The position numbers and the translations under genes are program-made. From positions 1 through 14,595 of the forward strand of contig CAZPUJ010000328.1 of the NCBI GenBank assembly GCA_964589725.1: 14,595 nucleotides of DNA. Direction: 5' to 3'. The notes under the pieces were generated by a model. The model was not told where the DNA came from, searched no databases, and worked only from the letters and a program-made list of their open reading frames with translations. Of this stretch, positions 7,214-14,301 are shown piece by piece. Origin of the DNA: CAYSHJ01 sp964589725. Lineage in GTDB: Bacteria; Planctomycetota; Planctomycetia; Planctomycetales; Planctomycetaceae. Every line of letters begins with the position of its first letter. Position 1 is the first letter of the stretch.

Positions 7214-8506
7214 ATGTCTCGCCGAAACTTTCTGAAACTGTGCAGCCTCGCGGGCCTCGGTTTTGCCGCGCCGATCGGGATGGCGTCGCTCTTGCGAGCC
7301 AAAGAGCCCGCCGCTGATTCAGCCGGCTACGCGGGTCCGTTCTACGCCGTCTTCAATGCGTCCGGTGGTTGGGACACGACATACCTGATGGATCCCAAAG
7401 GAGTCGAGGACATCAATCGACTCTACAAAGAGGGGGACATCCTCATCGCCGGCCAACATCGCTTCGCTCCGACCGCAAAGCACATCGAAAAGGGCATGAG
7501 CAATGAAGACTTCTTTGCGAAATACGGCCCGGAATTGCGAGTCCTGAACGGGCTCGATTTTTCCGTCAACAATCACTCGCCGTGCGCTCGGTACATGGCG
7601 ACCGGCAAGCTCGACAGCCTCGCCTATCCGACGTTTCCGGCCCTCGTCGCGGCATGTTTCGGAACCGACGCGCCGTTGGCATTTTTGACGTTCGGCAATT
7701 ACTCAGCGACGGGCAACCTCGTGCCGATGTCGCGAGTCCCTTATCTCCAATCGCTGAACTTGCTGGCCAAAGCCGATTCCGTCGAGGGCAACGTCCAGTT
7801 TCCCTATCACGACCCGTTCGTCTCCGACCGAATTGAACGGACGCTGGAAGAGCAATTCCAGGCACGCGTCTCCGAAACTCGTCTGCCGCGCGTCGAACGG
7901 AGCCAGAGCATGCTCTATTCCGCTCAGGTCAACTCGAAAGCCTTGCAGCGAGTCGTCCCGTTCATCCCGAAAGATCCGGCGAAGGAGCGGCTGGCTCAGC
8001 AAGCCGACATCGCTCTGGCCTCGTTCAAGGCCGGAGTCTGTGTTTCCGCCAATCTCTCGATCGGCCAGTTCGACAGCCACAACAACAACGATGCCGACCA
8101 GATGAAGTTAATCCCCGAATTCCTCGCCGGCATCGATTATGTCATTCGCAAAGCTGAGGAGCTGAAGATTCGAGACAAGCTGGTCGTCATCATCCAAAGC
8201 GAAATGGGCCGCACGCCGAACTACAACAACGGCAACGGCAAAGACCACTGGTCGATCGACTCGATCATGTTTCTCGGCCCCGGCATCGCGGGCAATCGCG
8301 TGATCGGAGCCACCGATGAAAAACAACTGCTCGTTCCCATCCACCCGAAGACGCTAGCCATCGACAAAGAGCAAGGCATCCGCGTCCGCCCCGAACACAT
8401 TCATCTGGCCCTCCGCGAATTCGCCGGCATCCAAACCCACGCCTTCAGCAAGCAATTCCCGCTCGAAGTCGCGACGAATGATCAACTCAAAGACTTCTGG
8501 AAGTGA
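7214..8506 (+). CDS. DUF1501 protein with twin-arginine signal (second copy)
   Basis: The protein has 430 residues. It starts MSRRNFLKLCSLAGLGFAAP, a textbook twin-arginine signal (SRRNFLK), so the ATG at 7214 is secure even though no clear ribosome binding site precedes it. The DUF1501 features are FNASGGWDTTYLMD near the N-terminus, GQFDSHNNND in the middle, and SEMGRTPNYNNGNGKDHW, followed by FLGPGIAGNRVIGA. It is clearly divergent from the first DUF1501 protein: its motifs are GGWDT and FDSHNNN instead of GGVSQQDT and WDHHND, so this is not a recent duplication. It pairs with the 793-residue haem-motif gene upstream. The stop TGA at 8504-8506 is 21 bp from the end of the convergent DUF1552 gene. 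The probable role is an exported partner of that protein; substrate and reaction are unknown. Confidence 0.92.
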   Translation: MSRRNFLKLCSLAGLGFAAPIGMASLLRAKEPAADSAGYAGPFYAVFNASGGWDTTYLMDPKGVEDINRLYKEGDILIAGQHRFAPTAKHIEKGMSNEDFFAKYGPELRVLNGLDFSVNNHSPCARYMATGKLDSLAYPTFPALVAACFGTDAPLAFLTFGNYSATGNLVPMSRVPYLQSLNLLAKADSVEGNVQFPYHDPFVSDRIERTLEEQFQARVSETRLPRVERSQSMLYSAQVNSKALQRVVPFIPKDPAKERLAQQADIALASFKAGVCVSANLSIGQFDSHNNNDADQMKLIPEFLAGIDYVIRKAEELKIRDKLVVIIQSEMGRTPNYNNGNGKDHWSIDSIMFLGPGIAGNRVIGATDEKQLLVPIHPKTLAIDKEQGIRVRPEHIHLALREFAGIQTHAFSKQFPLEVATNDQLKDFWK

Positions 8507-8527
8507 GTCGCGCGACTGAATCGGCTG

Positions 8528-9832
8528 CTAAATCCCCGTCAGGCGTTCCTTCGAGTCACCGAACTGCGGCAACTCGAGGCCCACGCGATCCATCAGCGAG
8601 AGATACAAGCTGCATAGCTTTCGCTTGTCGTTGCCCGATTGCAGGTAGTCCAATGACCGACCAGTCTTCAATTGGCCACCCAACCCGCCCGCGAGGACCA
8701 GCGGCACTTGGTTGCCGTTGTGCGCGTTCCAGTGTTCTGACACGAACATCAGGCACGAGTTATCCAGGACGGTCCGGTCACCTTCCTGCATCTTCCCGAG
8801 ACGATCAATAAGGTACGCGTACTGCTCGACGTGGAACTTGACGATCGACTGGTATTCGGGGCCTTCGTTCGAATGCGAGTAACTGTGGTGGTCGTCACGC
8901 ACATTCAGGAACGGGTAGACCTGGCCCGAGAGATCGCGCGATAAGAGCAACGTCGCCACGCGCGAGCGATCTGTCTGGAACGCCAACGCGATGATGTCGC
9001 ACATCAAGCGGGCATACTCACGAAAATCCTTCGGCTGGCCAACGGGAGGTCGCTGCTGGGCTGCGCTCGTCACGGCAGCGGCTCCGTCGTCCTGAGCTTT
9101 GCTGCGATTCAGCTTTTGCAAACGCTGCTCGGTTTCGCGGACTGAAGTCAGGTACTCGTCGATCTTCACTTGGTCTGAACCGCTCACCGCGCGGCGGAGG
9201 TCATTGGCCTCTTCGAGCACTTGGTCGAGGATACTCCCTTGCAGCTTGCCGGTCTGGCTGCCGAAGAGGCTGTCAAAGGCGAGCGACGGATACAGCTCAA
9301 TCGGGATCGGCGAATCGGGGCTGCGCCAGGAAATGTGCGAGGCGTAGACCATCGAGTACTGGCTTTCGTGAAAGCCGCTGACGGGTTGTTCACAGCCCAA
9401 CACGAGGCTCGGCACGAGCGTGTCGTCGCCGAAGTGAGTGGCCAGCTTTTGATCCATGCTGACGCCACCCTTGATGATGCTGCCGCGATGCAGATTCGCG
9501 CCGGACAAAATGTTGCCTGTGCAGCGAGCATGTCCGCCGTCACCTTCTCGATTGAAGAGCCCGTTGATGACGTTGAGCTTCTCTTTGAATGGAACCAGCG
9601 ATTCGAGAGACGGCCCCAGCTCCATGTCGCTGCCATTCCCCTTGGCCCACCAGTGAGGTGGCGAGATGCCGTCGCCGATGAACAGGCAGGCGAATCGCTG
9701 CGGAATCCGAGACTTCTCCAACGAAGCGGTCTCGCGACCGAACGCCGAAATCGACTCCAGCCACGGCAACGCCACCGAAGCGCCCAGCCCTTTGAGCAAC
9801 ACGCGACGCGAAATGGCTTGAGAGGCTAGCAT
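8528..9832 (-). CDS. DUF1552 protein with twin-arginine signal
   Basis: The protein has 434 residues from the ATG at 9832. The open frame extends up to 9997, but that extension has no signal sequence. The 9832 start gives MLASQAISRRVLLKGLGAS (R9-R10), a twin-arginine signal, with GGAG 8 nt upstream. DUF1552 features include FIGDGISPPHWWAKG, RRAVSGSDQVKIDEYLTSVRE, ARLMCDIIALAFQTDRSRVA and FVSEHWNAHNGNQVPLVLAGG. The family hallmark HXXSHH appears as H316-S-Y-S-H320-S321, so the final His is Ser, with an extra His at 315. DUF1552 is normally the downstream partner of a DUF1592-type gene on the same strand. Here that gene (10813-14301) is on the same strand but about 980 bp away, with two plus-strand genes between. 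The exported protein's function is unknown. Confidence 0.92.
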   Translation of the reverse strand: MLASQAISRRVLLKGLGASVALPWLESISAFGRETASLEKSRIPQRFACLFIGDGISPPHWWAKGNGSDMELGPSLESLVPFKEKLNVINGLFNREGDGGHARCTGNILSGANLHRGSIIKGGVSMDQKLATHFGDDTLVPSLVLGCEQPVSGFHESQYSMVYASHISWRSPDSPIPIELYPSLAFDSLFGSQTGKLQGSILDQVLEEANDLRRAVSGSDQVKIDEYLTSVRETEQRLQKLNRSKAQDDGAAAVTSAAQQRPPVGQPKDFREYARLMCDIIALAFQTDRSRVATLLLSRDLSGQVYPFLNVRDDHHSYSHSNEGPEYQSIVKFHVEQYAYLIDRLGKMQEGDRTVLDNSCLMFVSEHWNAHNGNQVPLVLAGGLGGQLKTGRSLDYLQSGNDKRKLCSLYLSLMDRVGLELPQFGDSKERLTGI

Positions 9833-9840
9833 TCTCTGAT

Positions 9841-9844
9841 CTCC
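9841..9844 (-). promoter_or_regulatory. Ribosome binding site that decides the DUF1552 start
   Basis: GGAG on the minus strand lies 8 nt before the ATG at 9832. Together with the twin-arginine signal directly downstream, it fixes that start rather than the longer frame beginning at 9997. Confidence 0.6.
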
Positions 9845-9928
9845 GCGGTGGCGCTGAAATAGGGGCAGACACTGCCGCAACAAACGGTAAGGTAATCGAG
9901 CAGAGTTGGCGGGGAAATGCGAAACGCC

Positions 9929-9958
9929 TTCACGTTGAAATGGGGGACAACCTATACT
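9929..9958 (+). promoter_or_regulatory. Candidate promoter for the two-gene cassette
   Basis: TTCACG (9929-9934) and TATACT (9953-9958) are separated by 18 nt. They match the sigma-70-type consensus at 4/6 and 5/6 positions. Transcription would begin about 45 nt before the ATG at 10014. It lies in the 181-bp gap between the divergent DUF1552 gene and the cassette. Planctomycete promoters are not well defined, so this is a candidate only. Confidence 0.35.
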
Positions 9959-10002
9959 CGTCTCGCAGTGAGTGGTTGGCCGTATCCGAAATCCCAATCG
10001 TT

Positions 10003-10007
10003 GAGGT
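10003..10007 (+). promoter_or_regulatory. Ribosome binding site of the 108-residue gene
   Basis: GAGGT lies 6 nt before the ATG at 10014, which is close to ideal. Confidence 0.6.
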
Positions 10008-10013
10008 CAGATA

Positions 10014-10340
10014 ATGGATCTGGAACTACTAACTCATCCCACTCCCTTTTCGGTGCGTTCGCGGTTCCACCAACTCGTCACCGAGTGGAAGCAGCAGTCG
10101 CGATTTCTTTCCAGCGCAACGCAGATGGCGATGCTGCGACCTTACCAACGAATCATCGGAATTGGCCCCAATGCCGTTCCGCTGATTCTCGAAGAATTGA
10201 AACGCGAAACGGACTTTTGGTTTTGGGCGCTCGAAACCATCACCGATGAGAATCCGGTATCACCGGACGACAGTGGTTTCGTCGCCAAGATGACGGATGC
10301 TTGGTTGGCCTGGGGACGGCAGCGAGGGTTGATTTCGTGA
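10014..10340 (+). CDS. Small conserved-looking protein, first gene of a two-gene cassette
   Basis: The protein has 108 residues and is soluble, with no signal peptide or membrane segment. The ATG has GAGGT 6 nt upstream. The middle reads LRPYQRIIGIGPNAVPLILEEL, then FWFWALETITDENPV, and the end is AWLAWGRQRG; it looks mainly helical. From memory, similar small proteins with the YQRIIG-GP-AVP and WFWAL-ITGENPV pattern occur in scattered bacteria, often next to genes like the one that follows, but I could not check this. The stop TGA (10338-10340) overlaps the GTG of the next gene as GTGA, so translation is probably coupled. The arrangement resembles toxin-antitoxin or immunity pairs, which is inference from layout only. 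No enzymatic motif was seen. Confidence 0.8.
   Translation: MDLELLTHPTPFSVRSRFHQLVTEWKQQSRFLSSATQMAMLRPYQRIIGIGPNAVPLILEELKRETDFWFWALETITDENPVSPDDSGFVAKMTDAWLAWGRQRGLIS
10324..10328 (+). promoter_or_regulatory. Ribosome binding site that decides the second cassette start
   Basis: GAGGG lies 8 nt before the GTG at 10337 and supports this GTG over the upstream ATG at 10301, which lies inside the previous gene. Confidence 0.55.
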
Positions 10341-10768
10341 AATGGCCCAGCCGCGAATTTCCACAGCTCTCGGACGCCAACTCGCGTGTCACCAGTCCCA
10401 GGAACGTTGGCTACAACTGCATCGCGTGGGCGATGAATGACGACGTACGCTGGTGGGAACCCGGCATCTATTGGCCCTGCGACACGGAATCCGGTGAGTT
10501 CGGTATCACCGTGCTCGTCAATCTATTTCGAGATCAAGGATTCGTGGATTGTGACGGTCCTGATTTCGAACTTGGCTTCGAGAAAGTCACGCTCTACTGC
10601 AATAACTACTTCTACACGCATGCTGCGCGGCAACTTCCCAACGGCAAGTGGACCAGCAAGCTTGGCAAGTGGGAGGACATCGAACATGACTCACCGGAAG
10701 ACGTTGCCGGTGGCGTTTACGGAGAAGTGCTGCAATTCATGAAACGCCTGTGTATCGCCAGTTCCTAA
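10337..10768 (+). CDS. DUF7689-like protein with Cys/His motifs, second gene of the cassette
   Basis: The protein has 143 residues from the GTG at 10337, which overlaps the previous stop as GTGA and has GAGGG 8 nt upstream. An ATG at 10301 would add 12 residues inside the preceding gene and is less likely. Conserved-looking motifs are GYNCIAWA (Cys28), RWWEPGIYWP, ELGFEKVTLY, THAARQLPNGKWTSKLG (His95) and DIEHD (His117). From memory this is the pattern of the widespread uncharacterised DUF7689-type family; I could not verify the assignment. An early Cys at the start of a likely helix and a later His at the start of a likely strand are reminiscent of papain/NlpC-like hydrolases, so cysteine-dependent catalysis is possible but unproven. 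There is no signal peptide, so it is probably cytoplasmic and unlike the exported proteins around it. The stop at 10766-10768 is 44 bp from the end of the convergent 1162-residue gene. Confidence 0.82.
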   Translation: MKWPSREFPQLSDANSRVTSPRNVGYNCIAWAMNDDVRWWEPGIYWPCDTESGEFGITVLVNLFRDQGFVDCDGPDFELGFEKVTLYCNNYFYTHAARQLPNGKWTSKLGKWEDIEHDSPEDVAGGVYGEVLQFMKRLCIASS

Positions 10769-10812
10769 TGGAGCGGCAGGGCTCGGTCGAATGGTGCTTG
10801 CCGTACGACGAG

Positions 10813-13800
10813 CTATTTGAAATCGCGGCAACGTTGATTGCGGAAAACCGGGCTGGTGACCACGGTCTCAATCAGTGGCACGCAACGATAATCGGTTTCT
10901 TGGAGCGTTGCCTCCATTTTCTCCAACAAAACCAGGTCAGAGAGCTGAAGTGACCGGCCTAATGCGTAGCCCAGCAGCTTGCGGTTCAGTGTCCGAGTGA
11001 AGTCCGAGCGGCGATGTTTCGCGAGATACTCAGAGAACTCAGGGACTCCGCGAGCTTGCTCGCCCGATGGCAGTTGGACCACGTTGTCGATCGCTCGGCC
11101 CGCGAGATCCTTGCTGCGGCTGCGGCCGATCGAATCGAAGCCTTCCATCGACAGACCGATCGGATCAAACCGCTGATGGCAGCGAGCACACTTCAAATCT
11201 TCCGTGTGAGCCGCGAGCAACTGTCGAATCGTCTGGTCGTCCGTGTCGGTCTCTTTGGCCGGCAACACAGCGACGTCGGGGGGCGGCGGCGGGATGTGTT
11301 CACCGAGCAGTTTGTGAACGACCCAAAAGCCGCGCTTCACCGGGCTTGTCCGTTGCGGTTGTGAGTTCTTCGTCAGGAACACGGCCATGCCCAGCAAGCC
11401 GCCCCGACCTTGCTGATGCAACCCCGTCGCGAGTTCCCACTCATCGCCGGCACCGCGAAACGGCAAACCGTAATGCTGAGCCAGCCGCTTGTTGACGAAG
11501 GTCGTGTCGCTCCGCAGCAGCTCGGTGATCGGCAGATCGTTGTGAAAGACATGCGTCACGAGTCGTGTCGGCTCTTCAAACATGGCCTGCTTCAAGGGAT
11601 CGTCAAAGGCTGGAAAGACAGTGCGGTTCACGGCTTCGGCTTGGCGGAAGTCGCGGTAGTTCAACCATTGACCGAAGAACTCCAGCGCGAAGCCACTGAC
11701 TTTGGGATCCTGCAACATGCGACGCGTTTGAGCCTTCAGCGTGACTTCGTTGTTCAACTGACCGGCCTCCGCGAGCGTCAGCAATTCGGCATCGGGGACC
11801 GAGGACCACAGGAAGAAACTCAGATGCGAAGCCAGTGCCAAATCGGGCAGCGGCTGAACGGAGTCACCCGGCGGCACCGAATCGGCGAGATAACAGAAGT
11901 GAGGCGAAACCAAGATGCGAACGACTGTCGCGCGCACCGCTTGCTCGATGCCCAGCGACTCCGGCTTCGCGGCTTCGTGGAAGAACTGTGTCAGCCGCTG
12001 TCGTTCCGTGTTTGTGAGCGGCCGGCGATACGCGGCTTGGGCGAATTGTTGCAGCCGCTTGCCGTAGATCGGAACCGCCGCTTGCCATTGAGCCGCTCGA
12101 CGCGTCAGCCCTTGCCGGAACTCTTCGAAGAAGGTGTGAACGGGATGTTTGTCGATTTCATCCGCCGAACCTTTCACGCCCGATCGCGTGAGATAGATCT
12201 GCTCGAAGCGATTCAACGTCTCGTTGCTCGTCAGTTCGGGGTCTTCCTCTTTGATCGAGTCAAAATCCGGGTGCTTCATGAAGTTTCGCTCGGACCGCTC
12301 GAAGAAGACGAAGCCACGCAACATCTTCTCGGTGACCCCGGACACGAAGTAAAGCTCATCCCACAGCCGATCCAGTTCGCGATTCTCAACCTCGCTGAGC
12401 ACCAACTTGCAGAGTGGATGATCGTCTCGAAAGAAGCCTTCAATCAAATGGAAGCCGGCCGACAGTCCGCGTGTGTCGTCGGCAAAATAAAACCGATTAG
12501 GAAACAGCTTGCAGAACTCTTCGCCCGAGGCCGCGAACTCACGAGCGATCGCGTGCTCAGGGTTGATGAGCGGCAAGCTCGTAGCAGTAGCCAAGGTCGC
12601 CAGGCCTTGGGCCGTTGTGTCACCGTCGCCCAATCTCTGACGAGATTGGCTATTCGGATCGAGCAATTCGACCCGAACAATGCCGGCCTTCGAGTTCGCT
12701 CGATCGAGCCCGACCTCGCCAAAGACGTGCTTGTGCCGAGTCTCTCCAAACGCCTTGGCTGGAACTTCGATGGTCACCACCGACGGCACCTTGAGCACCA
12801 GACTGTCCGGATCAACAGCCTGTCCCAACGGATGAGTGCCCCAATTGAGCCGTTTCAATTCCTCCGGCGCGTGCTCAGCCAAGAGTGTCCGCAACGCGAC
12901 GTTCTTCTGCGGTTCATTGGGCTTGTACTGCCCCGGTGCCGACACGCTGAAGTTCATCCCCTTAAGCATCACAAAGCCATCGTCTGCATCACTGCCTCGC
13001 CCCTGGGCTTGCCCCAGGGGTTCAACGGCTTTTGCACTACTCGAACGTCCTTCTGTTTTCGGAGTAGCGCGGCGGCCGCCAAGCCCCTCGGGCAAGCCCA
13101 GGGGCGTCTTGTCGAAATCGGTTGCCGTCACACGCACGACGATGGTCACCGGCTTATCAGCCGTGTTGGCGACCTCGACATGAAGTCGCCGACTGTCCGT
13201 GACCGCGGCGGGATTGAACGTATCCCGAGCCGCAGCCGTCTTCTTGCGTCGATCAATGTGCTGCACCGGCCCGTTGCCCGCGTTCGAGACGATCGCTTCG
13301 GTCTCGGGCGAGCAAAGAAATCCGCTCAAACGCCGGATGTCATCCGCCAACGCACGGATCGCGGCGGTGGGAGCCTCGCGTCCCTTTGAGTCACGATCCG
13401 AGTCTGGTGGTGTCGGCAAATCGTTCCAACGCTGACGGAGCCAGCTCACAAAGAACTTATCGTCCGACGCCTCGGTTCGGAGCACGTCCCACAACAATCG
13501 AAAAAACTTCGGGCTGAGCTGCTGCTCGCGAGCCCAGTCCTCAATCGTCGCGGCGTTGCGATCTGCGGGCCGATGCCGGAACGACCACGCGGCGGTGAGG
13601 TAGCTCGCGTAGTCCACCTGATGCTGCTCGTAGAAACGGAGGATCGCCTGCTCGGTCAGCTTCTTCTGGTCCGAGAACGTGACGACCGGATGCGGAGCGA
13701 ACTCCATCCGAGTCGGCGTGAGCAGCACATGATCGGCCACATGCTGTGCGGCGGCGTAGTACTTCTTGAACAAGTTCGGCGACATCACCAGCGCTTCGCC

Positions 13801-14301
13801 TGTGTTGCTGAATCCCTCGCCCGAAGCCGGATCAATCGGGAACGAATCGGCCGGCCGAACGTCGACGCCGGTCAGATCGCGGATCGCATAGTTGTACTCG
13901 GCATTGCTCAGCCGCCGCGGCAGCACAACCCCTGGATCACCCGACGTCTTGCGAGCCTCTTGCAACATCAACTGCCCGAGCACTCGCAGGACCGCAACAC
14001 GCTCGGCAGGAGCCGGTTGCTTGGCATCCGGCGGCGGCATCTCTTCTTTGGTGATGAACGTGACGACGTGCTCCCACTTCCGATACTCCGCCGCCACCAT
14101 CTCCGCCGTCGCGAATTTCGACAGATCAAGCTGCCCCTCGGTCGTCTTTGAGTTGTGGCACTCCACGCAGTACGTCTTCACAAACGGCAGCACCGTCTCT
14201 TGAAACGGCTCCGCTCCCTCCGCACACAACCCGCAAGACAACCAAGTGATCAGCAACCAGCCAGACAACCGACAGTGCGCGGGAAATGAAACGGATGACA
14301 T
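10813..14301 (-). CDS. PSCyt1-DUF1587-DUF1595-DUF1592-DUF1588-DUF1585 protein with two in-frame repeat insertions
   Basis: The protein has 1162 residues. Residues 1-30 are a signal peptide (GWLLITWLSCGLCAEGA). CVECH (C45-C48-H49) begins a PSCyt1 head; ITKEEMPPPDAKQP fits it. Residues about 129-195 are DUF1587 (RRLSNAEYNYAIRDLTGVD), and about 747-775 belong to DUF1595 (AQAAYRRPLTNTERQRL). Residues about 815-945 are DUF1592 (LALASHLSFFLWSSVPDAEL). About 960-1050 is DUF1588, with CARCH (C1038-C1041-H1042) followed by QRFDPIGLSMEGFD. About 1085-1158 is DUF1585 (TLNRKLLGYALGR). Two segments are encoded by palindromic repeats: residues about 399-435 (repeat C) and 550-572 (repeat A). Both are in frame and without stops, between conserved domains. 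No strong ribosome binding site precedes the ATG at 14301. Its usual partner, DUF1552, lies downstream on the same strand, beyond two opposite-strand genes. Haem binding is inferred; the reaction is unknown. Confidence 0.93.
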   Translation of the reverse strand: MSSVSFPAHCRLSGWLLITWLSCGLCAEGAEPFQETVLPFVKTYCVECHNSKTTEGQLDLSKFATAEMVAAEYRKWEHVVTFITKEEMPPPDAKQPAPAERVAVLRVLGQLMLQEARKTSGDPGVVLPRRLSNAEYNYAIRDLTGVDVRPADSFPIDPASGEGFSNTGEALVMSPNLFKKYYAAAQHVADHVLLTPTRMEFAPHPVVTFSDQKKLTEQAILRFYEQHQVDYASYLTAAWSFRHRPADRNAATIEDWAREQQLSPKFFRLLWDVLRTEASDDKFFVSWLRQRWNDLPTPPDSDRDSKGREAPTAAIRALADDIRRLSGFLCSPETEAIVSNAGNGPVQHIDRRKKTAAARDTFNPAAVTDSRRLHVEVANTADKPVTIVVRVTATDFDKTPLGLPEGLGGRRATPKTEGRSSSAKAVEPLGQAQGRGSDADDGFVMLKGMNFSVSAPGQYKPNEPQKNVALRTLLAEHAPEELKRLNWGTHPLGQAVDPDSLVLKVPSVVTIEVPAKAFGETRHKHVFGEVGLDRANSKAGIVRVELLDPNSQSRQRLGDGDTTAQGLATLATATSLPLINPEHAIAREFAASGEEFCKLFPNRFYFADDTRGLSAGFHLIEGFFRDDHPLCKLVLSEVENRELDRLWDELYFVSGVTEKMLRGFVFFERSERNFMKHPDFDSIKEEDPELTSNETLNRFEQIYLTRSGVKGSADEIDKHPVHTFFEEFRQGLTRRAAQWQAAVPIYGKRLQQFAQAAYRRPLTNTERQRLTQFFHEAAKPESLGIEQAVRATVVRILVSPHFCYLADSVPPGDSVQPLPDLALASHLSFFLWSSVPDAELLTLAEAGQLNNEVTLKAQTRRMLQDPKVSGFALEFFGQWLNYRDFRQAEAVNRTVFPAFDDPLKQAMFEEPTRLVTHVFHNDLPITELLRSDTTFVNKRLAQHYGLPFRGAGDEWELATGLHQQGRGGLLGMAVFLTKNSQPQRTSPVKRGFWVVHKLLGEHIPPPPPDVAVLPAKETDTDDQTIRQLLAAHTEDLKCARCHQRFDPIGLSMEGFDSIGRSRSKDLAGRAIDNVVQLPSGEQARGVPEFSEYLAKHRRSDFTRTLNRKLLGYALGRSLQLSDLVLLEKMEATLQETDYRCVPLIETVVTSPVFRNQRCRDFK
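12588..12652 (+). repeat. Palindromic repeat A, copy 2 (inside the 1162-residue gene)
   Basis: The two hairpins are at 12591-12610 (CCAAGGTCGCCAGGCCTTGG, one G-T pair) and 12630-12649 (CCAATCTC-TGAC-GAGATTGG). The ends TAGCCAA (12588-12594) and TTGGCTA (12646-12652) are perfect inverted 7-mers. It has the same orientation on the plus strand as copy 1 at 868-931, so it is antisense to the host gene. There it encodes about residues 550-572, including QSRQRLGDG and GLATLAT. The hairpins are conserved and the spacer between them is not. Confidence 0.85.
12998..13106. repeat. Palindromic repeat C (inverted pair, inside the 1162-residue gene)
   Basis: The arms 12998-13014 (CGCCCCTGGGCTTGCCC) and 13090-13106 are perfect 17-bp reverse complements. 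Similarity continues inward (CAGGGGTT against GAGGGGCTT). Each arm is itself partly self-complementary (CCCCTGGG with CCCAGGGG). The central 75 nt is unrelated sequence. On the minus strand it is translated as TPLGLPEGLGG, a low-complexity linker with RATPKTEGRSSSAKA, then VEPLGQAQGR. It disrupts no recognised domain. Confidence 0.85.

Noticed and set aside
8506..8517. 12-bp palindrome AGTCGCGCGACT between the convergent DUF1501 and DUF1552 genes, as a two-way terminator
   Set aside because: The stem would be only about 4 bp with a minimal loop and there is no T tract on either side; too weak to call.
10769..10812. Terminator between the convergent cassette and the 1162-residue gene
   Set aside because: Only a 5-bp CGGCA/TGCCG pairing with a long loop was seen and no T tract.
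10750..10953. Small plus-strand frame (67 codons) after the cassette, possibly a third cassette gene
   Set aside because: It overlaps the preceding gene's end and runs antisense through the conserved C-terminus of the 1162-residue gene. It has no ribosome binding site and no recognisable motif.
12370..12420. LVLSEVE peptide in the 1162-residue protein, similar to peptides translated from intergenic repeats in other bacteria
   Set aside because: The segment aligns without a gap to the normal family sequence before DRLWDE as I remember it, and no palindrome is present in the DNA.
11410..13389. Long plus-strand open frame of 659 codons
   Set aside because: It is entirely antisense to the 1162-residue gene, which shows clear domains and haem motifs. 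The frame has no recognisable family features and is a by-product of GC-rich codon use.
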